A stretch of DNA of 64,000 nucleotides from the NCBI RefSeq assembly GCF_018327685.1, contig NZ_BNEL01000001.1, positions 1,984,001 through 2,048,000 on the forward strand, in the 5' to 3' direction. The translations under genes and the position numbers were made by a program. The stretch comes from Streptomyces sp. TS71-3. Its GTDB lineage: Bacteria; Actinomycetota; Actinomycetes; Streptomycetales; Streptomycetaceae. Below are positions 7,641-15,818 of the stretch, piece after piece; position 1 is the first letter of the stretch, and every line of letters starts with the position of its first letter. The notes beneath the pieces are model-generated. The model was not told where the DNA came from. It searched no databases and was given only the letters and a program-made list of their open reading frames with translations.

Positions 7641-9341
7641 ATGCACGCTGATGCGATCGAGGAGGGCCGCCGACGCTGGCAGGCCCGGTACGACGCCGCC
7701 CACACCCGCGGCGCGGATTTCACGACGCTCTCCGGAGACCCCGTGGAGCCTGTTTACGGGCCGCGGCCCGGCGACACCTACGAGGGCTTCGAGCGGATCG
7801 GCTGGCCGGGCGAGTACCCGTTCACCCGCGGCCTGTACCCGACCGGTTACAGAGGGCGCGCCTGGACGATCCGCCAGTTCGCCGGCTTCGGCAACGCCCG
7901 GCAGACCAACGAGCGGTACAAGATGATCCTCAAGGCCGGCGGCGGCGGCCTGAGCGTGGCGTTCGACATGCCGACGCTGATGGGGCGCGACTCCGACGAC
8001 CCGCGATCGCTCGGCGAGGTCGGGCACTGCGGTGTCGCGATCGACTCCGCGGCCGACATGGAGCTGCTCTTCGAGGACATCCCGCTGGGCGACGTCACCA
8101 CCTCGATGACGATCAGCGGCCCGGCCGTTCCCGTCTTCTGCATGTACCTGGTCGCGGCGGAGCGGCAGGGCGTCGACCCGGCCGTGCTGAACGGCACGCT
8201 CCAGACGGACATCTTCAAGGAGTACATCGCGCAGAAGGAGTGGCTCTTCAAGCCCGAGCCCCACCTGCGCCTCATCGGCGACCTGATGGAGCACTGCGCG
8301 GCCGGGATACCGGACTACAAGCCCCTCTCGGTCTCCGGCTACCACATCCGCGAGGCCGGCTCCACGGCCGCCCAGGAGCTCGCCTACACGCTCGCGGACG
8401 GCTTCGGCTACGTCGAGCTCGGCCTCTCCCGCGGCCTCGACGTGGAACGCTTCGCGCCCGGCCTCTCCTTCTTCTTCGACGCGCATGTCGACTTCTTCGA
8501 GGAGATCGCGAAGTTCCGCGCGGCCCGCCGCATCTGGGCCCGCTGGATGCGGGACGTGTACAGCGCGAAGACGGAGCGGGCGCAGTGGCTGCGCTTCCAC
8601 ACCCAGACCGCCGGCGTGTCCCTCACCGCCCAGCAGCCGTACAACAACGTCGTGCGCACCGCCGTGGAGGCCCTCGCCGCGGTGCTCGGCGGCACCAACT
8701 CGCTGCACACCAACGCCCTCGACGAGACCCTCGCGCTGCCCAGCGAGCGGGCCGCGGAGATCGCGCTGCGCACCCAGCAGGTGCTGATGGAGGAGACCGG
8801 CGTGGGCAACGTCGCCGACCCCCTCGGCGGCTCCTGGTACGTCGAGCAGCTCACCGACCGCATCGAGGCGGACGCCGAGAAGATCTTCGAGCGGATCCGC
8901 GAGCGCGGCGAGCTGGCCCACCCCGACGGCCGGCACCCCATCGGCCCGATGACCTCCGGCATCCTGCGCGGCATCGAGGACGGCTGGTTCACCGGCGAGA
9001 TCGCCGAGGCCTCGTTCCAGTACCAGCGGGCGCTGGAGAAGGGCGAGAAGCACGTGGTGGGCGTCAACGCCCACACCGCCTCCGTCACCGGCGAGCTGGA
9101 GATCCTGCGGGTCAGCCACGAGGTGGAGCGCGAGCAGGTGCGCGAACTGGGGGAGCGGCGTGCCCGCCGCGACGACGCCGGGGTGCGCGGGGCGCTCAGC
9201 GCGATGGTCGAGGCGGCGCGGTCCGGGGCGAACATGATCGAGCCGATGCTGACGGCCGTCCGGGCGGAGGCGACGCTCGGGGAGATCTGTGACGCGCTCC
9301 GAGAGGAGTGGGGCGTCTACACGGAGCCGCCGGGCTTCTAG
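7641..9341 (+). CDS. icmA: Isobutyryl-CoA mutase large subunit
   Basis: A 566-residue coenzyme-B12-dependent mutase subunit, the same length I recall for S. cinnamonensis IcmA. It interconverts isobutyryl-CoA and n-butyryl-CoA, feeding valine-derived carbon to polyketide and fatty-acid starters. It holds the substrate-binding barrel only; the B12-binding small subunit (IcmB) is not in this window. Two residues separate ICM from methylmalonyl-CoA mutase: Phe80 in '[10 protein letters not shown]' (Tyr89 in MCM) and Gln198 in 'KEYIAQKEW' (Arg207 in MCM). Both ICM residues are present. No ribosome site precedes ATG 7641 and a -10-like element lies about 9 bp upstream, so the transcript may be leaderless. 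Confidence 0.94.
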   Translation: MHADAIEEGRRRWQARYDAAHTRGADFTTLSGDPVEPVYGPRPGDTYEGFERIGWPGEYPFTRGLYPTGYRGRAWTIRQFAGFGNARQTNERYKMILKAGGGGLSVAFDMPTLMGRDSDDPRSLGEVGHCGVAIDSAADMELLFEDIPLGDVTTSMTISGPAVPVFCMYLVAAERQGVDPAVLNGTLQTDIFKEYIAQKEWLFKPEPHLRLIGDLMEHCAAGIPDYKPLSVSGYHIREAGSTAAQELAYTLADGFGYVELGLSRGLDVERFAPGLSFFFDAHVDFFEEIAKFRAARRIWARWMRDVYSAKTERAQWLRFHTQTAGVSLTAQQPYNNVVRTAVEALAAVLGGTNSLHTNALDETLALPSERAAEIALRTQQVLMEETGVGNVADPLGGSWYVEQLTDRIEADAEKIFERIRERGELAHPDGRHPIGPMTSGILRGIEDGWFTGEIAEASFQYQRALEKGEKHVVGVNAHTASVTGELEILRVSHEVEREQVRELGERRARRDDAGVRGALSAMVEAARSGANMIEPMLTAVRAEATLGEICDALREEWGVYTEPPGF

Positions 9342-9425
9342 GCGCGCAGGGCGCCGTACGGCGCCCACGAGGCGGGAGAGAGCTTTCTGGGGCCGGTGGC
9401 CGTCCGCGGGTCTCGCGGCGGCGGA

Positions 9426-9935
9426 TCGCGCAGTTCCCCGCGCCCCGGCCAGCGCGCGCCGCTGCCGCTCTGGGCCGGTGGCTGTCTGCGGGTCTCGTGG
9501 TGGTTGCTCGCGCAGTTCCCCGCGCCCCTTTGGTGCGGGGCTGCGCCCCGATCAGTGTCGCGCCGCTGCTTCTCTTGGCCGGTGGCTGTCTGCGGGTCTC
9601 GTGGTGGCTGGTCGCGCAGTTCCCCGCGCCCCTGAATGACGGGGCTGCGCCCCGATCAGGGGCGTGGAGATCGGGGCGCAGCCCCGTCCCCAAGGGGCGC
9701 GGGGAACTGCGCGAGCAACCACGATGGCGAGACGGCGAAACGAGACGCGAACCCCCCGACGGCAGGGGCGCGGGGAACTGCGCGAGTACCCGACGCGGCG
9801 GGAGAGTGGCCGGAGAGGCGAACCCCCCCATATAAGGGGCGCGGGGAACTGCGCGAGAACCCGACGCGGCGGGAGAGTGGCGCGAGAGGCCAACCCCCTA
9901 TAAAAGGGGCGCGGGGAACTGCGCAAAAAAGCGGG
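9426..9935. repeat. Symmetrical repeat array with a giant hairpin
   Basis: Three left-facing copies (near 9426, 9508 and 9612) are followed by four right-facing copies of GGGGCGCGGGGAACTGCGCG (9694, 9765, 9836 and 9906, spacing 70-71 bp). Where the orientation switches, 9612-9657 and 9669-9714 are inverted copies of each other over about 46 bp with an 11-bp spacer and only a few mismatches. This fills the gap 9342-10034 between the convergent icmA and TetR genes; no gene is visible there. Confidence 0.9.
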
Positions 9936-10034
9936 CCACCACCAGCAGGTGGCAAGGTGAACGGCCGACGGGGCCAGGCCCCGGCAAGCCCGCCGCAGGC
10001 GAAAAGCCGCGCCCCCGCAAGGGGCCGTGACGGC

Positions 10035-10703
10035 CTACGCGGGCCCGGCCAGGGGAGCCACCGCGGCCGCCAGGCCGCCCCCCAGGAGCGCCACAAGCCC
10101 CCGCACCCACGCCCCGTCCACGTCCTGCCCGCTGACCAGCATCCGATGCACCACGGCCCCCGCCACCACATCGAAGATGAGATCCGCACTGCGCGCCGCG
10201 TCCTCGGCACCCGCCGCAGGCGGCAGCTCACCCCGCGCCTCCGCCCGCGCCCGCCCCAAAACCACCAGCCGCTTCTGGCGGGCCACGATCGAGTCCCGGA
10301 TCCGCGCCCGCAGCGGCTCGTCCCGGGTGGATTCGGCGATCACCGCCATCAGCGCCGTCTTCGTCTCGGGCCGTTCGAGCAGCGCGGCGAACTGCCGGAC
10401 CACTCCCTCGATGTCCGCGGCCAGGCTGCCCCGGTCGGGCAGCTCCAGCTCGTCGAAGAGGACCGCCACCGCGTCCACCACCAGCTCGTTCTTCCCGGCC
10501 CAGCGCCGGTAGAGCGTGGTCTTCGCGACCCCCGCGCGAGTGGCGACGTCGCTCAGCGTCAGTTTGGACCAGCCGAGATCGACCAGCGCGGCACGGGTCG
10601 CGTCCAGGATCGCGGCATCGGTGGCGGCGTTGCGAGGGCGGCCGGTCCGGCCGGTCCGGGGGCCGGAACGGGCAGGGCTGTGGGGGGCCATGCAGGCGAC
10701 CAT
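10035..10703 (-). CDS. TetR/AcrR family transcriptional regulator
   Basis: A 222-residue regulator with an N-terminal helix-turn-helix 'LTLSDVATRAGVAKTTLYRRWAGKNELVVDAV' (residues about 48-80), preceded by 'GRPRNAATDAAILDATRAALVDLG'. The remaining helical domain is the ligand-binding part and its ligand cannot be told. Two ATG codons are possible (10703 and 10691); neither has a clear ribosome site, and family members usually begin shortly before the basic 'GRP' segment, so both fit. It is divergent from the thioredoxin-TPR gene, about 290 bp away, which is one possible target. Confidence 0.88.
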   Translation of the reverse strand: MVACMAPHSPARSGPRTGRTGRPRNAATDAAILDATRAALVDLGWSKLTLSDVATRAGVAKTTLYRRWAGKNELVVDAVAVLFDELELPDRGSLAADIEGVVRQFAALLERPETKTALMAVIAESTRDEPLRARIRDSIVARQKRLVVLGRARAEARGELPPAAGAEDAARSADLIFDVVAGAVVHRMLVSGQDVDGAWVRGLVALLGGGLAAAVAPLAGPA

Positions 10704-10996
10704 ACCGGCGGGTAGCCCAGGCGCCGCGAGGGCGCCCCCCGGTGAGCAGGATCACAGCACGTCAGGAGGGCTCGCGCCCCGTGAACCGGCGGGGGCAGTT
10801 ACGCTACGACCCGTAGCGAAAGCCGTGGGAGAGCGGCTGCCGCCCGGGGAGAACGGCCGCCTCCGAGGAGCCTGCCCGCCGGGCGCGCGGCCTCCACCGG
10901 GGTCCCGCACCGGCGCGGGGCGGCCGGCGGCGCGGCACGGAGCTCGCTTTTCGTCATGCTTTTCACTGGGGCGCGCTGAAGGGGGAGGATGTACCC

Positions 10997-11980
10997 ATGC
11001 AGCCACGGAACATGTCCATGAGCGGGGTCGTCGACCTCGGCGCGGTGAAGGCGGCCCAGGAGGCCAGGACGAAGGCGGAGCAGGCCCGTGCGGACGCCGC
11101 ACGGACGGGCGGCGGTGGAGCCGTCTCCCCGGCGAGCCTGGTGATCGACGTCGACGAGGCGGGCTTCGAGAGCGCGGTGCTCCAGCGCTCCAACGAGGTC
11201 CCCGTCGTCATCGACTTCTGGGCCGAGTGGTGCGAGCCGTGCAAGCAGCTCAGCCCCCTGCTCGAACGCCTCGCCCACGAGTACAACGGCCGCTTCCTGC
11301 TGGCCAAGATCGATGTCGATGCCAACCAGATGCTGATGCAGCAGTTCGGCATCCAGGGCATCCCGGCGGTGTTCGCGGTGGTGGCCGGCCAGGCCCTGCC
11401 GCTCTTCCAGGGTGCCGCCCCGGAGGCCCAGATCCGCCAGACCCTCGACCAGCTCGTACAGGTCGCGGAGCAGCGCTTCGGGCTGACCGGGCTGACGGTC
11501 GATCAGGACGCCGAGTCCGAGGAGGGTGAGGCCCCCGCCGGAGCCCCCGCCCAGCCCGCGGGTCCGTACGACGCCCTGCTGGAGGCCGCCGTCGCGGCGC
11601 TGGACAGCGGCGACCTGGGCGGCGCTGTCCAGGCGTACCAGAGCGTCCTCGCGGAGGACCCGGCCAACCCCGAGGCCAAGCTCGGCCTCGCCCAGGCGGA
11701 GCTGCTCCAGCGCGTGCAGGGCGCCGACCCCCAGCAGGTGCGCGCCGAGGCCGCCGACAAGCCGGACGACATCGCCGCGCAGATCGCCGCCGCCGACCTC
11801 GATCTGGTGGGTGGTCATGTCGAGGACGCGTTTGGACGACTTGTCGACACGGTCAGGCGCACCGCGGGCGAGGACCGCAACAGCGTCCGGCTCAGGCTGC
11901 TCGAACTCTTCGACGTGGTAGGCGCCGACGACCCCCGAGTGGCCACCGCCCGTAGGGAACTTGCACGTGCACTCTTCTGA
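10997..11980 (+). CDS. Thioredoxin-TPR protein (CnoX/YbbN-like co-chaperone)
   Basis: A 327-residue cytoplasmic protein. Residues 1-45 are a charged leader. Residues about 48-155 form a thioredoxin domain with 'DFWAEWCEPCKQL' (Cys79, Cys82) and 'GIQGIPAVFAVVAG' (cis-Pro). Residues about 190-327 are helical TPR-like repeats ('AALDSGDLGGAVQAYQSVLAEDPANPEAKLGLAQ'). This arrangement matches YbbN/CnoX, which holds unfolding proteins for chaperonins and can form mixed disulfides. The active-site CEPC differs from CGPC of true thioredoxin, so it may not be a strong reductase. ATG 10997 has GGGAGG about 8-9 bases upstream. Confidence 0.9.
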   Translation: MQPRNMSMSGVVDLGAVKAAQEARTKAEQARADAARTGGGGAVSPASLVIDVDEAGFESAVLQRSNEVPVVIDFWAEWCEPCKQLSPLLERLAHEYNGRFLLAKIDVDANQMLMQQFGIQGIPAVFAVVAGQALPLFQGAAPEAQIRQTLDQLVQVAEQRFGLTGLTVDQDAESEEGEAPAGAPAQPAGPYDALLEAAVAALDSGDLGGAVQAYQSVLAEDPANPEAKLGLAQAELLQRVQGADPQQVRAEAADKPDDIAAQIAAADLDLVGGHVEDAFGRLVDTVRRTAGEDRNSVRLRLLELFDVVGADDPRVATARRELARALF

Positions 11981-12081
11981 CCAGTCGCTAAACGCAGGGC
12001 GTTGTGATGCCGGCGTGAAGGTTCTCTGAAGGAGGCGCGCGGCGGCCGCACTTTGCCAAAACTTGGGGAAAGCGGCCGCTG

Positions 12082-12225
12082 TTACTCCCAGTAAGAACCA
12101 GCCGAGTATCTGTCCGGATACGTTCCTTCTTGGGTGATCCGGCGTCACACCGTGCCACACTCGGTGTGATCAACCGATCTCGGCCTGTCGCACTTCAGTT
12201 ATCCATCCGTTACTGCTCAGTAACG
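12082..12225. promoter_or_regulatory. Three inverted repeats in the gap before the DUF6230 operon
   Basis: The 620-bp gap 11981-12601 holds no credible gene but has three dyads: TTACT-CCC-AGTAA at 12082-12094; TCACACCG-9 bp-CGGTGTGA at 12145-12169; and CGTTACTG-CT-CAGTAACG at 12208-12225. The first and third share the TTACT/AGTAA arms, so they may be two sites for one regulator. The middle one could be a hairpin or terminator for the thioredoxin-TPR gene. No regulator is assigned. Confidence 0.5.
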
Positions 12226-12601
12226 AACCCCCTTGTGCGGGCGCCAAGAATGGACCACGATCGGCGACGCTCGGTCCATTCCCCACAGCCCGACGGCCAG
12301 TCGTGTGCGCGAAGGGTTTGGGTCCCCACCGAGCGGGCGGGTACCGCTGGTGCCGGCCTTGGACAGGGGGGTCCTTACCGTTTTCGCGGTAGGGCCTGTC
12401 CGGAAGGTTGCGTACGTGCGTGAAGCGCAGCCAAAGTGGTTGTCGCTCGGGGGTGATCGCCGGTTTTTGGGCGCATGCAGTGCCTCCGAAGCGGGCGCTC
12501 TCCTTCCCGAGGACGTAGCACTTCTCCCATCCCTGCCCGGCTGAACCGCCCGATAAGCAGCAGTCCGGGCTGGAGATGTACGTCCGAGAAGGAGGAAAGT
12601 C

Positions 12602-13219
12602 ATGGAGTCCGTGGCTCGTGGCGGAACCAGATGGAAGCGGTTCGCCGTGGTCATGGTGCCGAGCGTCGCGGCGACGGCCGCGATAGGCGTCGCCCTTTCG
12701 CAGGGTGCGCTCGCGGCATCGTTCAGCGTGTCCGGTCAGCAGTTCAAGGTGACTGCGGACCGTCTTGACGGCACCGGTTTTGTGCAGTACGGCGCTGTGG
12801 ACAGCGGCAAGTCGGGTGACCACCCGGTCGCCGTGGTCGGCTTCGACAACGCGGAGATCACCAACCTCTGCCAGTCGGTTGTCGTCCCGGTGCCGGTGTT
12901 CGGCGACGTGTCGATGACGCTCAAAGCCGGTGCACCCGGTGGCGAGCGGGTCAAGGCGAACAAGCTCTACATCGACGCCGATGACCTGCACACCAACGCG
13001 ACCTTCAACAAGATCGACATCGGTACCTCGGTGGACAGCACCACCAAGGGCCCGGGTCCGTCGAAGGGCGACAAGTACCTTCCCGACAGCTTTGCCCAGC
13101 AGGCCGAGTCCGCCACCTTCACCGACGTGAAGCAGCAGGCATGGGCCACCACCGCTGGAACCTTTAAGCTCTCGGGCCTGGGTATGAAGGTCCAGAAGGG
13201 CAAGCACGAGTGCTACTGA
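12602..13219 (+). CDS. DUF6230 secreted protein
   Basis: A 205-residue protein with a signal peptide (residues about 15-39, 'FAVVMVPSVAATAAIGVALSQGALAAS'). The mature part is beta-rich: 'FSVSGQQFKVTADRLDGTGFVQYG', then 'NLCQSVVVPVPVFGDVSMTLKAG' and 'NKLYIDADDLHTNATFNKIDIG'. It matches the Streptomyces DUF6230 family (often mislabelled cholesterol esterase); no hydrolase motif is present. Two cysteines could form a disulfide. ATG 12602 has a strong AAGGAGG. It is followed by DUF6114 and a low-complexity secreted protein, a recurring trio in Streptomyces, pointing to a shared envelope role. Function unknown. Confidence 0.85.
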   Translation: MESVARGGTRWKRFAVVMVPSVAATAAIGVALSQGALAASFSVSGQQFKVTADRLDGTGFVQYGAVDSGKSGDHPVAVVGFDNAEITNLCQSVVVPVPVFGDVSMTLKAGAPGGERVKANKLYIDADDLHTNATFNKIDIGTSVDSTTKGPGPSKGDKYLPDSFAQQAESATFTDVKQQAWATTAGTFKLSGLGMKVQKGKHECY

Positions 13220-13354
13220 GCGCATCGTCGCTGAGACACTTGGGCTGAACGGCCGGGCGCGGGGGCGCGGGTCACCTCCCGTCCGTCCCCGTGCCCTCCG
13301 TATCCTGAACCGCACCATCACAGAGACAACGCCATTCCCGAGGAGCTGTACGAC

Positions 13355-13930
13355 ATGAGCGCCGAAGCGCAGGCAGGGTCGAGCGCACGGCTCGGCCGTA
13401 TGCGCCGATCGTTCCGAGGGTGGCGCGGGCAGCGACCATTCTGGGGTGGTCTGCTGACGCTGCTGGGCGGCATCCCGATCGCGTACATTCCGTATGCCAA
13501 CTTCACGCTCGGCACGATGACGATCAGGATGGCGACCACCGCGGGCGCCGGTTCCCTGATCATCGGCGTGCTGCTCGTGGTGCTCGGTCTGACGATGTGG
13601 TACCAGAAGCACTCGCGGGTGTTCGCCGGTGTCGCGGCGATCCTGCTCGGTCTGGTCTCGCTGGTCGTCTCCAACTTCGGTGGCTTCTTCTTCGGCTTCC
13701 TGCTCGCCCTCGTCGGCGGCGCACTCGGCATCTCCTGGGCGGAAGGCAGCGCGTCGGCCCAGGGTGCGAAGGATGATGACTCGAAGCCGGAGGACTTCCC
13801 GGCGAACGACGACCGTCCCGCCCCGCCCCCGGCAGTCGCCGGCGCCACTTACTCGGTGAGCGGTGAGCCGGGCGACCTGTTTGGAAACAACCGGCCCAAG
13901 GGGACGAACGGGAGGCACCGTGCGGGCTGA
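13355..13930 (+). CDS. DUF6114 membrane protein
   Basis: A 191-residue integral membrane protein with four hydrophobic segments between about residues 28 and 130 ('PFWGGLLTLLGGIPIAYIPY', 'GAGSLIIGVLLVVLGLTMWY', 'VFAGVAAILLGLVSLVVSNFG', 'FFFGFLLALVGGALGISWAEG'). A hydrophilic, Pro/Asp-rich cytoplasmic or external tail of about 55 residues follows. ATG 13355 has GAGGAGCTG upstream. It overlaps the next gene by 11 bp. It matches the DUF6114 family and travels with DUF6230. Function unknown; the pattern suggests a membrane partner for the two secreted neighbours. Confidence 0.86.
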   Translation: MSAEAQAGSSARLGRMRRSFRGWRGQRPFWGGLLTLLGGIPIAYIPYANFTLGTMTIRMATTAGAGSLIIGVLLVVLGLTMWYQKHSRVFAGVAAILLGLVSLVVSNFGGFFFGFLLALVGGALGISWAEGSASAQGAKDDDSKPEDFPANDDRPAPPPAVAGATYSVSGEPGDLFGNNRPKGTNGRHRAG

Positions 13931-15182
13931 CGAGGCGCACCACGAGGAATCCGCGGGTGACACCCGGGAGAGAGCCACGGGTCGCCATGCAGCAAGGCGG
14001 CATGCCGCTCCCAGGAAAGCCCTGTTCACCAGGTTGCAGATGCCGGCGGGCAAGGCGTTCGCCCTCGCGGCGATGCCGACCGCCGTCCTCATGGGCATGG
14101 GCCTGACCCCGACCTTCGCCGCGGCCAAGGGGCTGCCGAAGAACCCGGCCTCCGACGGGCACTGCGTCAGCCAGCCTGACGAGGTCCCCGACGACGGCAG
14201 CAAGAAGGCGGACGACGGCAAGACCACGGACGGCAAGGGCCTCTTCGACCAGAAGCCCGGTGCCTCCGACTCGGACGGCAAGAGCGACCCCTCGGCGAGC
14301 CCGTCTCCGTCCGCGTCGGCCACACCGTCCGGTTCGACGAAGTCCGCGCCCTCCGGGGACACCAAGGACGACTCGCCTGCCCCGTCGGCGTCGAAGAGCT
14401 CGGGTGGCCTGCTGGGCGACCTCGGCGACAGCCTCGGGAACGTGCTGTCGGGCGGCCAGGGCAAGTCGACGTCGTCCGACGCCGGGACCTCCACTCCGAC
14501 TCCGTCGGCCAGCCAGAGCGGCAAGAGCTCGGACTCGCTGGTGGACAAGGTCGTGGGTTCCGCCACGGACACCGCCGGCAAGGTCGGTGACACGACCAAG
14601 AAGGTCACGGACGGCGTCAAGGACACCGCGGGCAAGGCGGCTTCGCCGTCTCCGTCCACCGGTGACCTGCTGGGCCAGTCGAAGGGCGAGGACGGCAGCC
14701 CCTCGTACCCCTGCGTGGTGGAGAAGAAGACCGCCGGCAAGGACGAGACGCCGCCGGTGCCGATTCCCAACCAGCCGTGGAACCTTCAGGCCAGTTCGCT
14801 TCTCCTGAAGGGTCTGAACTACGCGGGAGTCGTCAACCTCACGACGCCCGACGGCCACACCAAGCAGGTCCTGAAGTTCACCGCGGACGACGGCGTCGAC
14901 ATCGGCGACCTGCACCAGACCGTGGCGGGCCAGGGGGGCAAGACGTACCACGTCCAGGCCGCCTCCGGCTCGACGTCCACGATCCGTGGGGGTCGGGTGA
15001 CGATGTACACGGAGAGCCTGTCGGGGAACCTGTTCGGTCTCATCCCGATCGTCTTCGACGCGGAGCACCCGCCGCCGCTGAACATTCCGGTCGCGTACTT
15101 CACCAACGTGAAGATCGTCCAGGCCGGCCAGTTCGGCGGGAACCTGACGGTTCCGGGTCTGCACCAGTACCTCACGGGCTGA
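13920..15182 (+). CDS. Secreted low-complexity Ser/Pro/Lys-rich protein
   Basis: A 420-residue protein that I do not recognise beyond its operon. GTG 13920 is preceded by GGGAGG and lies inside the DUF6114 gene. Residues 1-35 are Arg/His-rich, then a signal-type segment 'AFALAAMPTAVLMGMGLTPTFAAAKG' (about 44-70). The middle (about 90-270) is a disordered linker of Asp, Ser, Lys, Pro and Thr with short repeats such as 'GDTTKKVTDGVKDTAGKA'. The C-terminal 150 residues look folded and beta-rich ('LLLKGLNYAGVVNLTTPDGHTKQVLKF', 'GQGGKTYHVQAASGSTSTIRGG'). It is probably an envelope or cell-wall-spanning protein working with DUF6230/DUF6114. Confidence 0.78.
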   Translation: MRADEAHHEESAGDTRERATGRHAARRHAAPRKALFTRLQMPAGKAFALAAMPTAVLMGMGLTPTFAAAKGLPKNPASDGHCVSQPDEVPDDGSKKADDGKTTDGKGLFDQKPGASDSDGKSDPSASPSPSASATPSGSTKSAPSGDTKDDSPAPSASKSSGGLLGDLGDSLGNVLSGGQGKSTSSDAGTSTPTPSASQSGKSSDSLVDKVVGSATDTAGKVGDTTKKVTDGVKDTAGKAASPSPSTGDLLGQSKGEDGSPSYPCVVEKKTAGKDETPPVPIPNQPWNLQASSLLLKGLNYAGVVNLTTPDGHTKQVLKFTADDGVDIGDLHQTVAGQGGKTYHVQAASGSTSTIRGGRVTMYTESLSGNLFGLIPIVFDAEHPPPLNIPVAYFTNVKIVQAGQFGGNLTVPGLHQYLTG

Positions 15183-15225
15183 CCCGCTGCCTGGGTTCAC
15201 CAGAGCGTTCCGGGAGCCGCACATA

Positions 15226-15270
15226 AACCGTGGCCCGCACCCTTCCGGGGGTGCGGGCCACGGTTGTTTT
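15226..15270 (+). terminator. Strong intrinsic terminator
   Basis: A perfect 15-bp stem (15226-15240 with 15251-15265), 10-base loop, then GTTTT. It closes the DUF6230/DUF6114 operon and isolates it from the lanthipeptide genes. Confidence 0.92.
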
Positions 15271-15382
15271 CCGCCCCGTGTGCGCGTCCGCTCCGGTCAC
15301 CTCGCGTATCCGGTCGTGGACAGTGCTGACCTGCCGGAGGAATATCCGATAAATCATCGCTTGGAAGTATGAGTCATTGGGT

Positions 15383-15407
15383 AATGAGTGAAGCCGCTTC
15401 ATTCATT
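15383..15407. promoter_or_regulatory. Inverted repeat upstream of the lanthipeptide precursor
   Basis: AATGAGTGAAG (15383-15393), CCG, CTTCATTCATT (15397-15407): 11-bp arms with one G/T mismatch, in a stretch far richer in A+T than its surroundings (about 15340-15610). It could be an operator for the lan genes. Confidence 0.45.
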
Positions 15408-15549
15408 GAAATCTCGCGCTGACTTTTCCGGGGGTAATTTCGGATTGTGGTCGATTTGAATTCGTGCTGCCGTTGAGAAGAAAAGAGAGCCCGTCAGATT
15501 TGGGAGGTGGTCGTGGTGTGCGGCGTCCGCGTTTGCTATGTTGAATCTC

Positions 15550-15572
15550 GGCTGAATTGAATTAATTCAGCC
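15550..15572. promoter_or_regulatory. Dyad just upstream of the precursor gene
   Basis: GGCTGAATT (15550-15558) pairs with AATTCAGCC (15564-15572) across GAATT, 36 bp before the precursor start. A -10-like TATGTT lies near 15537. Operator or 5' leader hairpin; the two cannot be separated by reading. Confidence 0.5.
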
Positions 15573-15607
15573 TCGAAGAAAGTCGGAGAGCGAAAGGTGG
15601 AAAGTAC

Positions 15608-15751
15608 ATGAATGTCAACGAGGTAACCGAGGCATTCGAGCTCGACGTGGTCGAGATCGCCGAAGACGGGGACGCCATGGAGACGCCGAACGCGTCGATG
15701 TGCTCGGCGACGATCGCCACCGCCCCCAGCAACCCGTGCGACTGCATCTGA
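15608..15751 (+). CDS. Class I lanthipeptide precursor (FxLD-type leader)
   Basis: A 47-residue precursor peptide directly upstream of lanB. The leader is acidic, 'MNVNEVTEAFELDVVEIAED', and contains an FELD box (residues 10-13), the dehydratase recognition element of class I lanthipeptides and the hallmark of the FxLD family. The core is the C-terminal 20 or so residues, from about Thr26: it holds Cys32, Cys44 and Cys46 and Thr26, Ser30, Ser33, Thr35, Thr38 and Ser41, ending 'NPCDCI'. Up to three lanthionine or methyllanthionine rings are possible. AAAGGTGG precedes ATG 15608. No double-Gly or obvious protease site is seen, so the cleavage point is unknown. An automatic caller could miss it for size. 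Confidence 0.88.
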   Translation: MNVNEVTEAFELDVVEIAEDGDAMETPNASMCSATIATAPSNPCDCI

Positions 15752-15771
15752 CCCGCTGACGGGTACGGAGG

Positions 15772-15797
15772 CGGCGGGCGGAGCGCTCCGCCCGCCG
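15772..15797 (+). terminator. Hairpin between precursor and lanB (probable attenuator)
   Basis: A perfect 26-bp palindrome (15772-15797) followed by TTT lies between the precursor stop and the lanB start. In RiPP operons such a partial terminator keeps precursor mRNA in excess over enzyme mRNA. Confidence 0.8.
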
Positions 15798-15818
15798 TTT
15801 CCTTCCAAGGACGAGAAA

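Noticed and set aside
7641..9341. Methylmalonyl-CoA mutase identity for this gene
   Set aside because: Phe80 and Gln198 are the isobutyryl-CoA mutase residues, and the 566-aa length lacks the B12 domain.
12233..12544. 103-aa frame in the gap before the DUF6230 gene
   Set aside because: No ribosome site, no recognisable motif, and it covers a region holding regulatory dyads.
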